Below are positions 46,786 through 57,724 of a stretch of DNA of 64,000 nucleotides, piece by piece. Numbering within the stretch: position 1 is the first letter of the stretch; the number at the start of each line of letters is the position of its first letter. The DNA lies in the NCBI GenBank assembly GCA_017599285.1, contig JAGFXX010000001.1, forward strand, positions 3,004,501-3,068,500, given 5' to 3'. The translations under genes and the position numbers were made by a program. This DNA comes from Cereibacter azotoformans (GTDB lineage: Bacteria; Pseudomonadota; Alphaproteobacteria; Rhodobacterales; Rhodobacteraceae). The notes beneath the pieces are model-generated. The model saw only the letters and a program-made list of their open reading frames with translations. It searched no databases and was not told the origin of the DNA.

Positions 46786-47471
46786 AACTCTCCACGGATC
46801 TCCGGGCCTTCGAGAGCCGGATCGGGCACGAGTTCCGCGAGCCCGATCGGCTGCTGCGCGCGGTCACCCACGCCTCGCTCTCGTCCGCGACCCGGCCCGA
46901 CAACCAGCGGCTCGAGTTTCTGGGCGACCGGGTGCTCGGCCTCGTGATGGCCGAGGCGCTGCTCGCCGCCGACAAGGCCGCGACCGAAGGTCAGCTCGCC
47001 CCTCGCTTCAACGCGCTCGTGCGCAAGGAAACCTGTGCGGCGGTCGCGCGCGAGGTGGGCCTGGGCGACGTGCTGAAGCTCGGCCGGTCCGAGATGATGT
47101 CGGGCGGGCGCCGGAAGGAGGCCCTTCTGGGCGATGCCCTGGAAGCGGTGATCGCTGCGGTCTATCTCGATGCGGGGTTCGAGGCCGCGCGCCGGCTGGT
47201 GCTTCGGCTCTGGGGCGAGCGGATCGCGCAGGTCGAGGCCGACGCCCGCGACGCCAAGACGGCGCTTCAGGAATGGGCGCAGGCGCGCGGCCTGCCGCCG
47301 CCGTGCTATGAGGCCGTCGATCGGTCGGGGCCCGATCACGCTCCGATCTTCACGGTCGAGGTGCGGTTGGGCAACGGCGAGACGGAACGTTCGGCGGCCG
47401 GCACCAAGCGCGTGGCGGAACAGGCGGCGGCGCGGGCGCTTCTCGCGCGGATGGAGGCGAGAGATGACTGA
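46782..47471 (+). CDS. rnc: Ribonuclease III
   Basis: 229 residues starting at GTG within the lepB stop (GTGA). Signature [11 protein letters not shown] with Glu45 and Asp49, second metal site in [13 protein letters not shown], and a C-terminal dsRNA-binding domain ([31 protein letters not shown]). Cleaves double-stranded RNA in rRNA maturation and antisense decay. Confidence 0.95.
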   Translation: MKLSTDLRAFESRIGHEFREPDRLLRAVTHASLSSATRPDNQRLEFLGDRVLGLVMAEALLAADKAATEGQLAPRFNALVRKETCAAVAREVGLGDVLKLGRSEMMSGGRRKEALLGDALEAVIAAVYLDAGFEAARRLVLRLWGERIAQVEADARDAKTALQEWAQARGLPPPCYEAVDRSGPDHAPIFTVEVRLGNGETERSAAGTKRVAEQAAARALLARMEARDD

Positions 47472-48378
47472 CACCACCCGCGCAGGCTTCGTGGCCCTGA
47501 TCGGCGAGCCGAACGCCGGCAAATCCACCCTTCTGAACCGCATGGTCGGGGCCAAGGTCTCGATCGTGACCCACAAGGTCCAGACCACCCGCGCCCGCAT
47601 CCGCGGCGTCGCGATGGAAGGCGAGACGCAGATCGTCTTCGTGGACACGCCCGGCCTCTTCCGCCCGCGCCGGCGGCTCGACCGGGCGATGGTCGCCGCC
47701 GCCTGGGGCGGGGCGGCGGATGCCGACGTGATCGTGCTGCTGGTCGAGGCGCACCGCGGCCTGACCGAGGGCACGCAGGCCATCATCGACGCGATGCGCG
47801 ACCGCATCCCGCAGGGTCAGGCGGTGGCGCTCGCCATCAACAAGATCGACCGCGTGAAGGCCGAGGTGCTGCTGGGCCTCGCGCAGGAGTTGAACGCAGC
47901 CTTCCCCTTCGCCGAAACCTTCATGATCTCGGCCGAGAAGGGATATGGCGTGGACAAGCTGCGCCAGTGGCTGGCGGGCGTCCTGCCCGAAGGCCCCTGG
48001 TTCTACCCCGAGGATCAGATCGCCGATGTGCCGATGCGGGCCATCGCCGCCGAGATCACCCGCGAGAAGCTGACCCTGCGGCTGCACGAGGAGCTGCCCT
48101 ACCAGCTCACCGTCGAGACCGAGGCCTGGGAGGATCGCCCCGATGGCTCGACCCGGATCGACCAGGTGGTCTATGTCGCGCGTGACGGGCACAAGGGCAT
48201 CGTGCTCGGCAACAAGGGCGAGACGATCAAGCAGATCGGTCAGGCGGCCCGCGCCGAGATCGCGGCCTTCCTCGAACGCCCCGTGCATCTCTTCCTGCAG
48301 GTGAAGGTGCGGCCGAACTGGCTGGAAGAGCCCGAGCGCTATTCCGAGATGGGCCTCGACTTCAAGGACGGAGATTGA
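47464..48378 (+). CDS. era: GTPase Era
   Basis: 304 residues. P-loop GEPNAGKST at 14-22, DTPGLF (G3), NKID (G4), then a KH domain ([20 protein letters not shown]) that binds the 3' end of 16S rRNA. Overlaps rnc by 8 bases: the classic lepB-rnc-era-recO arrangement. Confidence 0.96.
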   Translation: MTDTTRAGFVALIGEPNAGKSTLLNRMVGAKVSIVTHKVQTTRARIRGVAMEGETQIVFVDTPGLFRPRRRLDRAMVAAAWGGAADADVIVLLVEAHRGLTEGTQAIIDAMRDRIPQGQAVALAINKIDRVKAEVLLGLAQELNAAFPFAETFMISAEKGYGVDKLRQWLAGVLPEGPWFYPEDQIADVPMRAIAAEITREKLTLRLHEELPYQLTVETEAWEDRPDGSTRIDQVVYVARDGHKGIVLGNKGETIKQIGQAARAEIAAFLERPVHLFLQVKVRPNWLEEPERYSEMGLDFKDGD

Positions 48379-48710
48379 CGCCGCGGCTGACGGCCGACTT
48401 CTGGGTCCGCGCCTATCTGGCGCGTCTGCGGCTGGCCGACATTCCCGCCTACGTCACCGCGAAAGGCGACGCGACCGCCGGCACCGTGCTGGTGAAATGC
48501 GCGACGCTGGACGGTCAGGCGCGGGCGTGGCACCGCTCGTTCGACCTGATGACGGGGGAGCGGACCTGGGTGGCGCTGGCCGAGGGCTCCGAGGCCGATG
48601 TGGACGCCTCGATCGCGCGGCAGCGGCGCTTCGACCCCGACCTCTGGGTGATCGAGATCGAGGACCGGCAGGGCCGCACTCTGCTGGATCAGCCGGGGCT
48701 TGCCGACTGA
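48375..48710 (+). CDS. DUF1491 family protein
   Basis: 111 residues starting at a TTG inside the era stop. LTADFWVRAYLARLRLADIP, AYVTAKGDATAGTVLVK and RQRRFDPDLWVIEIEDRQGR define DUF1491, an alphaproteobacterial family of unknown function nearly always between era and recO. Tight coupling suggests a role with ribosome or RNA processing, but this is inference only. Confidence 0.88.
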   Translation: MTPRLTADFWVRAYLARLRLADIPAYVTAKGDATAGTVLVKCATLDGQARAWHRSFDLMTGERTWVALAEGSEADVDASIARQRRFDPDLWVIEIEDRQGRTLLDQPGLAD

Positions 48711-48734
48711 GCCGCCCGGCGGGATAGTGGCGTC

Positions 48735-49448
48735 ATGCTGGAATGGCGGGACGAGGGCGCGCTTCTGTCGGTGCGCCGCCACGGCGAGAGCGCCGCGATC
48801 ATCGAGGTCTTCACGGCCGCCCACGGCCGCCACCTGGGCGTGGTGCGCGGGGGTGCCTCGCGCCGGCACGCGCCGGTGTTGCAACCGGGGGCGCAGCTTG
48901 ATCTGACGTGGAAGGCGCGGCTCGACGACCATATGGGCGCCTTCACGGTCGAGCCGCTGCGGGCGCGCACGGGGATCTTTGGCGATCGGCTGGCGCTGGC
49001 GGGGCTGAACGCGATCTGCGCCATGCTGCATGTGGTGCTGCCCGAGCGCGAGCCGCATGTCGGCCTCTGGCGCGAAAGCATCGAACTGATGGATGCGCTT
49101 GCGGCGCCGGGCTGGCCCGCGGCCTATCTGCGCTGGGAGATGCGGCTTCTGGAGGAGGCGGGCTTCGGCCTGGACCTGACCCGCTGCGCCGTGACCGGCA
49201 GCCGCGAGGATCTGGCCTTTGTCAGCCCCAAGACGGGCCGCGCCGTCGGTCGCGCGGCGGCGGGCGACTGGGCAGATCGGCTGTTTCCGTTGCCACTGGC
49301 GCTGTTGGGGCAGGGGCCGGCATCAAACCCGGAGGTGCGGCAGGGCTTGGCCATCACCGGCCATTTCCTCGCGCGCGAACTGCCGCTGGCGGGCCGGCCG
49401 CTGCCCGAGGCGCGGGCGAGGCTGATCGACCTCCTCGCCCGCGGCTGA
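48735..49448 (+). CDS. recO: DNA repair protein RecO
   Basis: 237 residues. N-terminal OB fold ([31 protein letters not shown]) and a C-terminal helical domain; the zinc-binding Cys cluster of some RecO proteins is mostly absent here. RecO anneals and loads RecA with RecR in gap repair. Last gene of the plus-strand run, convergent with mcd. Confidence 0.93.
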   Translation: MLEWRDEGALLSVRRHGESAAIIEVFTAAHGRHLGVVRGGASRRHAPVLQPGAQLDLTWKARLDDHMGAFTVEPLRARTGIFGDRLALAGLNAICAMLHVVLPEREPHVGLWRESIELMDALAAPGWPAAYLRWEMRLLEEAGFGLDLTRCAVTGSREDLAFVSPKTGRAVGRAAAGDWADRLFPLPLALLGQGPASNPEVRQGLAITGHFLARELPLAGRPLPEARARLIDLLARG

Positions 49449-49480
49449 TGTCATTCACGAAGCGCGAATGGCGGGCGCGC

Positions 49481-51127
49481 TCAGTCGAGCAGGCGCCGCG
49501 CGATCACCTGCGCCTGGATCTCGGCCGCGCCCTCGAAGATGTTGAGGATCCGCGCATCGCAGAGGATGCGGCTGACCTGATATTCCAGCGCAAAGCCGTT
49601 GCCGCCGTGGATCTGCAGCGCGTTGTCGGCCGAGGCCCAGGCCACGCGGGCGCCGAGCAGCTTCGCCATCCCGGCCTCAAGGTCACAGCGCTGGCCGTGG
49701 TCCTTCTCCCATGCCGAGAAATAGGTGAGCTGCCGCGCCACCATGATCTCGACCGCCATCATGGCGAGCTTGCCGGCCACGCGCGGGAACTCGATCAGCG
49801 ACTTGCCGAACTGCTTGCGGTCCTCCGCATATTGCATCCCCACTTCCAGCGCGCTCTGCGCCACGCCGATGGCTCGGGCGGCGGTCTGGATGCGGGCGCT
49901 TTCGAAGGTCTGCATCAGCTGCTTGAAGCCCTGCCCCTCGACCCCGCCCAGCAGGTTCGCGCCCTTCACGCGGAAGCCGTCGAAGCCGATTTCATATTCC
50001 TTCATGCCGCGGTAGCCGAGCACCTCGATCTCGCCGCCGGTCATGCCGGGGGTGGGGAAGGGGTTCTCGTCGGTGCCGGGCATCTTCTCGGCGAGGAACA
50101 TCGACAGGCCCCGGTAGTCGGTCGTCTCGGGGTCGGTGCGGGCCAGCAGCGTCATCACATGGGTGCGCGCGGCGTGGGTGATCCAGGTCTTGTTGCCGTT
50201 CACCACCCAGTCATCGCCCTCCTTCACCGCCCGGGTGCGCAGGCTGCCAAGGTCCGAGCCGGTGTTCGGTTCGGTGAAGACCGCGGTGGGCAGGATCTCG
50301 GCGCTCGCGATCTTCGGCAGCCATTCCGCCTTCTGTTCCGGTGTGCCGCCGCAGAGGATCAGCTCGGCCGCGATCTCGGAGCGGGTGCCCAGCGAGCCCA
50401 CGCCGATATAGCCGCGCGACAGTTCCTCGGAGACCACCACCATCGAGGCTTTCGACAGGCCAAAGCCGCCGAACTCCTCGGGGATGGTCAGGCCGAAGAC
50501 GCCCATCTCGGCGAGCGACTCGATGATCTCCATCGGGATCAGCTCGTCCTTCATGTGCCAGCCGTGGGCGTGGGGCGCCACGCGCTCGTCGGCAAAGCGG
50601 CGGAACTGGTCGCGGATCATCTCCAGTTCCTCGTCGAGCCCGGTCGCGCCGAAGGTCGCGCGACCGTGGTTGTCGCGCATGAGGGCGACCAGCGCCGCGC
50701 GGGCGGCCGGCGTGTTGCCGGTGCGGATCAGGGTCTTCACCGCCTCGCCCGGATGGCCGAGGTCCACGCCGATGTCCTGCACCCGCGCGGTTTCGTTCTG
50801 GCTCATCGGGATGCCGCCGCGGATCTGGGCCAGATACTCGCCGAAGGCGATCTGCAGGATCAGCGCCTCGATCTCGCCAAAGCGGCCCTCGGTCTCCAGT
50901 CGTCCGGCCCAGGCGCGCATCTGGCGCAGCGACTCGACGTAGGTCGCCAGCCACGACAGCGCGTGGGCGGCATACTGGTCCTTCTCCAACGCCGCCGAGG
51001 AGACCTTGCCGTTGACCGTGACCCGCTCCTTCAGGCTGGCGCGGGCGGTTTCCAGAAGCGCCTCGACCTCCGGCAGCGCCTCGGCCGTCAGCGACAGAAG
51101 ATCGGCGAGAAGCGGCTGTTCGGTCAT
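49481..51127 (-). CDS. mcd: (2S)-methylsuccinyl-CoA dehydrogenase
   Basis: 548 residues, an acyl-CoA dehydrogenase with an N-terminal extension of ~150 residues characteristic of Mcd and absent from ordinary ~380-residue enzymes. FAD/substrate motifs: PTAVFTEPNTGSDLGSL, NGNKTWITHAAR, and IQIHGG-like LQIHGGNGFALEY; the catalytic Glu is in LNIFEGAAEIQAQ. It oxidises methylsuccinyl-CoA to mesaconyl-CoA in the ethylmalonyl-CoA pathway, passing electrons to ETF, whose genes are 9 kb away. The ATG at 51127 has GGACGGA upstream. Confidence 0.9.
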   Translation of the reverse strand: MTEQPLLADLLSLTAEALPEVEALLETARASLKERVTVNGKVSSAALEKDQYAAHALSWLATYVESLRQMRAWAGRLETEGRFGEIEALILQIAFGEYLAQIRGGIPMSQNETARVQDIGVDLGHPGEAVKTLIRTGNTPAARAALVALMRDNHGRATFGATGLDEELEMIRDQFRRFADERVAPHAHGWHMKDELIPMEIIESLAEMGVFGLTIPEEFGGFGLSKASMVVVSEELSRGYIGVGSLGTRSEIAAELILCGGTPEQKAEWLPKIASAEILPTAVFTEPNTGSDLGSLRTRAVKEGDDWVVNGNKTWITHAARTHVMTLLARTDPETTDYRGLSMFLAEKMPGTDENPFPTPGMTGGEIEVLGYRGMKEYEIGFDGFRVKGANLLGGVEGQGFKQLMQTFESARIQTAARAIGVAQSALEVGMQYAEDRKQFGKSLIEFPRVAGKLAMMAVEIMVARQLTYFSAWEKDHGQRCDLEAGMAKLLGARVAWASADNALQIHGGNGFALEYQVSRILCDARILNIFEGAAEIQAQVIARRLLD

Positions 51128-51266
51128 AGTCGATCCGTCCTTCGGCATGGCGTGACTCCTCATTCTGCGACTGCGTTGACCTAATCACTTTGCAGGCGCA
51201 GCGCAACAAAAATGCGCGTGGGTGTTCAGGGGCGTAAGAAAATGGCCCACCCAATCGGGCTTCATG

Positions 51267-51290
51267 AAAAAGGGGCGCCGAAGCGCCCCT
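51267..51290 (-). terminator. pckA terminator
   Basis: Minus strand AGGGGCGC / GCGCCCCT (8 bp, TTCG-type loop) followed by TTTTT, 24 bases after the pckA stop. TTCG tetraloop plus U-tract makes a strong intrinsic terminator and separates pckA from mcd. Confidence 0.85.
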
Positions 51291-51313
51291 TGGGTTCGTC
51301 CTGCCGGGCGGGA

Positions 51314-52912
<1,599 letters not shown>

Positions 52913-53250
52913 ACTGCAAGCTCCCCGATGCCGCCCGAGCGGCTGTTTCCGGTCCTCCAACGGCATCCCGGGCCAATAGGATACCGGTCAGCCCCCGGAG
53001 ACGGGAGCCGACAGCAAAGGTATAGCATGTCCCGGCCAAGCGACAACAGAGTGACAGCAAGGCGTTAGCGCAACCAGCGACAGGTTGGCGCAACTGATGG
53101 GCAATGACCGAGGCAAATTAGTCATTCCTTTGCATAATCGACCTCATCGTGAGGTGCGGGAGGCCCCCGATTCGCAGAAGCCTATTGATTCCTTCGGCGG
53201 AAATCTGATCATGCAGCGCATTTCGGTCACAGGCAGTTGGAGTTAAGAAT
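52913..53250. promoter_or_regulatory. pckA/chvI divergent control region with tandem repeat
   Basis: 338 bases, lower in GC than its flanks, holding both promoters. GTTAGCGCAAC (53064-53074) and GTTGGCGCAAC (53084-53094) form a direct repeat with a 20-base period, about two helical turns, the form expected of an OmpR-type dimer site. An inverted repeat CCTCA-TCG-TGAGG lies at 53140-53153. ChvI or another regulator is a plausible ligand. Confidence 0.5.
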
Positions 53251-53952
53251 ATGTCCAGGATCGCCCTCGTCGATGACGACCGCAATATCCTGACTTCGGT
53301 TGCCATGACGCTCGAGGCCGAAGGGTTCGAGGTCGAGACCTACAATGACGGTCAGTCGGCGCTCGATGCCTTCAACAAGCGGATGCCGGACATGGCGGTG
53401 CTCGACATCAAGATGCCGCGCATGGATGGGATGGACCTCCTCCAGCGCCTTCGGCAGAAGACGGCGATGCCGGTGATCTTCCTCACCTCGAAGGATGACG
53501 AGATCGACGAGGTGCTCGGCCTGCGCATGGGGGCCGACGACTATGTCAAGAAGCCCTTCTCGCAGCGCCTTCTGGTCGAGCGGATCCGCGCGCTCCTGCG
53601 TCGGCAGGATGCGCTTGCCGGTGGCGAGGCGGACGTTCAGGAAGAGAACCGCATCCTGGAGCGCGGCAACCTGCGCATGGATCCGCTGCGCCATGCCGTC
53701 AGCTGGAAGGGCATCGACGTTTCGCTCACGGTGACCGAGTTCCTGCTGCTTCAGGCGCTCGCCCAGCGGCCGGGCTTCGTCAAGAGCCGGGACCAGCTGA
53801 TGGATGTGGCCTATGACGATCAGGTCTATGTCGATGACCGGACCATCGACAGCCACATCAAGCGCCTGCGCAAGAAGATGCGCACGGCCGACCCGGATTT
53901 CGCCGCGATCGAGACGCTCTACGGCATCGGCTACCGCTACAACGAGGAGTGA
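53251..53952 (+). CDS. chvI: Response regulator ChvI
   Basis: 233 residues, OmpR family. Phosphoacceptor Asp52 ([12 protein letters not shown]), Thr79/Ser80 and Lys101 (YVKKPFSQ), with winged-helix residues [20 protein letters not shown] and [16 protein letters not shown]. The pairing with a large sensor kinase, pckA and the PTS genes identifies it as the ChvG/ChvI envelope and acid-stress system conserved in alphaproteobacteria. TTGGAG precedes the ATG. Confidence 0.92.
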   Translation: MSRIALVDDDRNILTSVAMTLEAEGFEVETYNDGQSALDAFNKRMPDMAVLDIKMPRMDGMDLLQRLRQKTAMPVIFLTSKDDEIDEVLGLRMGADDYVKKPFSQRLLVERIRALLRRQDALAGGEADVQEENRILERGNLRMDPLRHAVSWKGIDVSLTVTEFLLLQALAQRPGFVKSRDQLMDVAYDDQVYVDDRTIDSHIKRLRKKMRTADPDFAAIETLYGIGYRYNEE

Positions 53953-53974
53953 GGGTGCGCGAAGGGGCGGGGCC

Positions 53975-55696
53975 ATGACCGTCACGCCGACCCTGGGCCG
54001 TCCCGAGCCGGAACGCGCGCAGTCCCGGCCGCGGCCCGGAGACGTGCTTCTTGGAGAAGACTGGATCGCGCCCGACGTCGAGGGCGATCCCCTGCTTCAG
54101 AAGACAAGGGGGCGGCGCGGCATCGTCTCGCTGAACCGCTCGCCCCTTGCGCGCAAGATCATCATCTTCAACCTGCTCGCGCTGGTGATCCAGGTGTCGG
54201 GCGTGCTCTTCACCAATCCGTTCCGCGAAAATCTCGTCCTCCAGCGTGAGCAGGCCCTCGTGTCCGAGGCGCGCCTCGTGGCCAATGTCTTCGAGGCGCG
54301 GCTGGCCGCCGTGCCGGGTGCGACGCTCGACGCGCCGATGGGGATCGACATACCGGCGGCCCTCGCCTCTCTTGCGGTCGATCCGTCCATCGATCTCTTC
54401 ATCCTGGACACGGTCGGCGAGGTCGTGGCGGCGGACCGCGGAACGCGGCAGCCGGATGTGGGCGAGCAGCACTCGACCCTCATCACGGACTTCCTCAACG
54501 GTGTCTGGGAAGCGGTGTCCAGCGCCTTGTCCTGGCAGGAGGAGCCGCAGACCGAGATCGACGCCGTGGCGCTGGCGCGGCAGGTCTTCGCGGGTGCGCG
54601 CGAGGGGCGCGTCAGCATCAACACGGGCCGGGACCGGAATGGGGGGGCGCTCTTTTCGGTGGCGGCGCCGATCCGGGATGGCGACCGCGTGATCGGGGTG
54701 GTGGCGATCACCTCGGCTGCGGGCGAGATCGACCGGCTCGTCCGCCATGAGCGCGAGCAGATCCTGCAGATGTTCGTGGTCGCGCTCTTTGTCTCCATCG
54801 GGCTCAGTCTCGTGCTGGCCTCGACCATCGCCAACCCGCTGGCCGACCTCGCAGCGGCGGCGGAACTGGGACGCGACCGGGACGCGCGCAAGATGGCGCC
54901 CGGCCGGGTGCGCATTCCCGACCTGACCGCCCGTCCCGACGAGATCGGGCGCCTCTCCATCGCGATGCGCGGCATGGTGGCCGCACTTTATGACCGGATC
55001 GACGCGAACGAGCAGTTCGCCTCGGACGTGGCGCACGAGATCAAGAACCCGCTCGCCTCGCTGCGCTCGGCCGTGGGAACCCTCCGGCTGGCGAAGCGCG
55101 ACGAGCAGCGCGAAAGGCTGCTGGATGTGATCGAACATGATGTGCGTCGGCTGGACCGTCTGGTCAGCGACATTTCCAACGCCTCGCGGCTGGACAGCGA
55201 ACTGGTCAAGGAAGAGGAGGAGGAGTTCGACCTTCTGCGCACCCTCTCGAACCTCGGGGAATATCTCGGCAAGCAGGCGGCCGAGAAGGGGGTGGATTTC
55301 ATCGCCGATCTGCCGGCCGAGCCTATCCGCATCCGGGGGCTCGAGGCGCGGCTTGCGCAGGTGTTCGTCAATCTCATCACGAACGCGCTCTCCTTCTGCG
55401 AAGAGGGGGATGCAGTGAGGGTCTGGGCGCGCCGCCGCGAGAACCGCGTTCTGGTGGTGGTCGAGGATACCGGGCCGGGCGTGCCCGAACAGGCGCTCAC
55501 CAAGATCTTCCGCCGCTTCTACTCGGAACGTCCGGCGGGCCAGTTCGGCAATCACTCGGGGCTCGGGCTTGCCATCTCCAAGCAGATCGTCGAATCGCAT
55601 GGGGGCGTGATCTGGGCCGAGAACATCCGTCCGACCAGCGCCGACATCACCTCCGAGCCGCTGGGCGCGCGCTTCGTGGTCGGTCTGCCGCTGTGA
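53975..55696 (+). CDS. chvG: Sensor histidine kinase ChvG
   Basis: 573 residues. Cytoplasmic N-terminus of ~60 residues, membrane helix KIIIFNLLALVIQVSGVLF, a large periplasmic sensor domain of ~200 residues, second helix FVVALFVSIGLSLVLASTI, HAMP, then HisKA with phospho-acceptor His354 in DVAHEIKNPLASL, and HATPase with NALSFC, EDTGPGVP and GLGLAISKQIVE. Partner of ChvI, 22 bases upstream. In relatives it is held inactive by periplasmic ExoR; no exoR is seen here. Confidence 0.93.
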   Translation: MTVTPTLGRPEPERAQSRPRPGDVLLGEDWIAPDVEGDPLLQKTRGRRGIVSLNRSPLARKIIIFNLLALVIQVSGVLFTNPFRENLVLQREQALVSEARLVANVFEARLAAVPGATLDAPMGIDIPAALASLAVDPSIDLFILDTVGEVVAADRGTRQPDVGEQHSTLITDFLNGVWEAVSSALSWQEEPQTEIDAVALARQVFAGAREGRVSINTGRDRNGGALFSVAAPIRDGDRVIGVVAITSAAGEIDRLVRHEREQILQMFVVALFVSIGLSLVLASTIANPLADLAAAAELGRDRDARKMAPGRVRIPDLTARPDEIGRLSIAMRGMVAALYDRIDANEQFASDVAHEIKNPLASLRSAVGTLRLAKRDEQRERLLDVIEHDVRRLDRLVSDISNASRLDSELVKEEEEEFDLLRTLSNLGEYLGKQAAEKGVDFIADLPAEPIRIRGLEARLAQVFVNLITNALSFCEEGDAVRVWARRRENRVLVVVEDTGPGVPEQALTKIFRRFYSERPAGQFGNHSGLGLAISKQIVESHGGVIWAENIRPTSADITSEPLGARFVVGLPL

Positions 55697-56121
55697 GCGG
55701 GCAGGGCCGCACGATCCTCCATGCCAGTTGCGTCGCGCTGGACGGGCGGGCGCTGCTGATCCTCGGGCCGTCGGGTGCCGGCAAGTCGTCGCTCGCGCTC
55801 GAGATGATCGGGCTGGGCGCGCGGCTGGTGGCCGACGACCGGACGGAGCTTGAGCGTCAGGGCGAGGCTCTGATCGCCCGCAGCCCGCCCGCGCTTGCCG
55901 GCCTGATCGAGGCGCGGGGTCTGGGCATCCTGCGCGCCCCGTTCATTCACGAAGCGCGAGTGGCATTGGCTGTCGATATGGGCAGGCGCGAGACGGAGCG
56001 TTTGCCACAGATCCATAACATTCAGGTGCTCGGAGTGCCTCTCGACCTTGTGCTCGGGCAGGAAGGCAGCCATTTTTCCTCTGCGCTTCTGCTCCGACTC
56101 CGATCGGGGCGTGTCGCCTGA
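55693..56121 (+). CDS. hprK: HPr kinase/phosphorylase, short alphaproteobacterial form
   Basis: 142 residues starting at GTG overlapping the chvG stop. Walker A GPSGAGKSS at 25-33, LVADDRTEL and ARGLGILRAPF are the HprK catalytic motifs. It lacks the N-terminal domain of Firmicutes HprK (310 residues), as expected for alphaproteobacteria. It phosphorylates Ser46 of HPr; the HPr gene 1.3 kb away has Ser46. Confidence 0.88.
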   Translation: MSGQGRTILHASCVALDGRALLILGPSGAGKSSLALEMIGLGARLVADDRTELERQGEALIARSPPALAGLIEARGLGILRAPFIHEARVALAVDMGRRETERLPQIHNIQVLGVPLDLVLGQEGSHFSSALLLRLRSGRVA

Positions 56122-56142
56122 ACGCAACTGATCTTGGACCTT

Positions 56143-57051
56143 ATGTCAGAGCCTGCGCAGGAATACCGGCTCGTGTTGGTGACCGGCCCTTCGGGAGCGG
56201 GTCGCACGACGGCGGTCAATGCGCTCGAGGACATGGGCTACGAGGTCATCGACAACCTGCCCCTCTCCTTCGTTCCCCGACTGATCGAAGGGCCCGCAAT
56301 CGGGCCGCCGATCGCGCTGGGGCTTGACGTGCGCAACCGCGACTTCAACGCCACCGCCCTGATCGAGCTGATCGACGGGCTGACGCAGGATGCCCGCGTC
56401 CAGCTCGAGGTGCTCTATGTGGACTGCTCCGCCTCGGAGCTGATCCGCCGTTACAGCCAGACGCGGCGGCGGCATCCGCTCGCCCCGGCGGAAACGCCGG
56501 CCGAAGGGGTGGAGCGCGAGATCGACCTGCTCGCGCCCGTTCGCGCGCGCGCCGACCACCTGATCGACACCTCCGAGATGTCGCCCCACGACCTCAAGGC
56601 CGAGCTGGCCCGCTGGTTCGATCGGGGTGCGGCAACCCGTCTTGCGGTATCGGTGCAGTCCTTCTCCTACAAGCGGGGCGTTCCGCGGGGGGTGGACATG
56701 ATCTTTGACTGCCGGTTTCTGAGAAATCCCTACTGGGTCGAAAGCCTGCGCGCGCTCGACGGGCGAGATGCCGCCGTTGAGGACTACATCCGCTCGGATC
56801 CGCGTTTCGCCCCGTTCCTCGAGAAGCTGCGCGAGCTTGTCCTGTTCCTGCTGCCGGCGCAGCTTGAGGAGGGAAAGGCGCATCTCTCCATCGGCTTCGG
56901 CTGCACGGGCGGGCAGCACCGCTCGGTTGCGGTGGCCGAGATCCTGGGCAAGGCGCTTGCGGAGGCCGGCTGGCCGGTGTCAAAACGGCACAGGGAACTG
57001 GAACGCAGGGCAGCCGCGGTGCTCCCCACGCATCAGGGTGAGAAGGCGTGA
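56143..57051 (+). CDS. rapZ: RapZ/YvcJ family nucleotide-binding protein
   Basis: 302 residues. N-terminal P-loop [10 protein letters not shown], in which the usual Lys is Arg. C-terminal domain includes [25 protein letters not shown] and the [17 protein letters not shown] motif. RapZ binds sRNA and UDP-GlcNAc-pathway signals in enterics; in alphaproteobacteria it travels with nitrogen-PTS genes. ATG 56143 chosen over a TTG 9 bases earlier. Confidence 0.9.
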   Translation: MSEPAQEYRLVLVTGPSGAGRTTAVNALEDMGYEVIDNLPLSFVPRLIEGPAIGPPIALGLDVRNRDFNATALIELIDGLTQDARVQLEVLYVDCSASELIRRYSQTRRRHPLAPAETPAEGVEREIDLLAPVRARADHLIDTSEMSPHDLKAELARWFDRGAATRLAVSVQSFSYKRGVPRGVDMIFDCRFLRNPYWVESLRALDGRDAAVEDYIRSDPRFAPFLEKLRELVLFLLPAQLEEGKAHLSIGFGCTGGQHRSVAVAEILGKALAEAGWPVSKRHRELERRAAAVLPTHQGEKA

Positions 57052-57446
57052 TCGGTATCGTCATCGTTGCGCACGGCGGTCTGGCCAGGGAGTATCTCGC
57101 GGCGGTCGAGCATGTGGTGGGCAAGCAGGAGGCGATGGCCGCCATCGCGATCGAGGACGATCATGACCGCGCCGCAAAGCAGGCCGAGATCAGCGCCGCC
57201 GCCCGCTCGGTCGATCGGGGGGCGGGCGTGGTCGTGGTGACGGACATGTTCGGCGGCTCGCCCTCGAATCTGTCGCTGCCGGCCTGCACCGCCCGTGACC
57301 GGCGGATCATCTACGGCGCCAACCTGCCCATGCTCATCAAACTGGCGAAGTCGCGCGAGCTGGCCGTGCCCGAGGCGGTGGCGCTGGCGCTGGATGCGGG
57401 CCGGAAATACATCAACAGCCTCGATCTTGGCGGCGGGATGGAATGA
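57048..57446 (+). CDS. PTS EIIA component, mannose family (regulatory)
   Basis: 132 residues with active-site His9 in IGIVIVAHG and the DMFGGSPSN motif. No EIIB/EIIC is nearby, so it is likely a regulatory EIIA-Man receiving phosphate from HPr rather than a sugar importer. GTG start overlaps the rapZ stop, and its end overlaps the HPr start. Confidence 0.9.
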   Translation: MIGIVIVAHGGLAREYLAAVEHVVGKQEAMAAIAIEDDHDRAAKQAEISAAARSVDRGAGVVVVTDMFGGSPSNLSLPACTARDRRIIYGANLPMLIKLAKSRELAVPEAVALALDAGRKYINSLDLGGGME

Positions 57447-57712
57447 TTGAACGCGAACTTCTGATTGTGAATGAAAAGGGCCTGCACGCGCGGGCCTCGG
57501 CGAAGTTCGTCGAGGTGGTCGAGCGGCATGACGCGCAGGCCGAGGTGTCCAAGGACGGCATGGTGGTGTCGGGGGACTCCATCATGGGGCTCCTGATGCT
57601 CGCCGCGTCGCGCGGGACCTCGATCCGGGTCAAGACCATGGGGACCGAGGCCGCCGCTCTGGCCGATGCGCTTTCGACGCTGGTCGCGGACCGCTTCGGC
57701 GAGGATATGTAG
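57443..57712 (+). CDS. ptsH: Phosphocarrier protein HPr (NPr-like)
   Basis: 89 residues with phospho-His15 (KGLHARAS) and Ser46 in SGDSIMGLLML, the site of HprK. Both sites are intact. HPr passes phosphate from EI (not in the window) to EIIA-Man upstream and is tuned by HprK at the head of the operon. Confidence 0.93.
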   Translation: MIERELLIVNEKGLHARASAKFVEVVERHDAQAEVSKDGMVVSGDSIMGLLMLAASRGTSIRVKTMGTEAAALADALSTLVADRFGEDM

Positions 57713-57724
57713 CCGGGCGGCGGA

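Noticed and set aside
48908..51184. A 758-codon plus-strand open frame across recO and mcd
   Set aside because: Runs out of frame through recO and antisense to mcd; both real genes are well supported.
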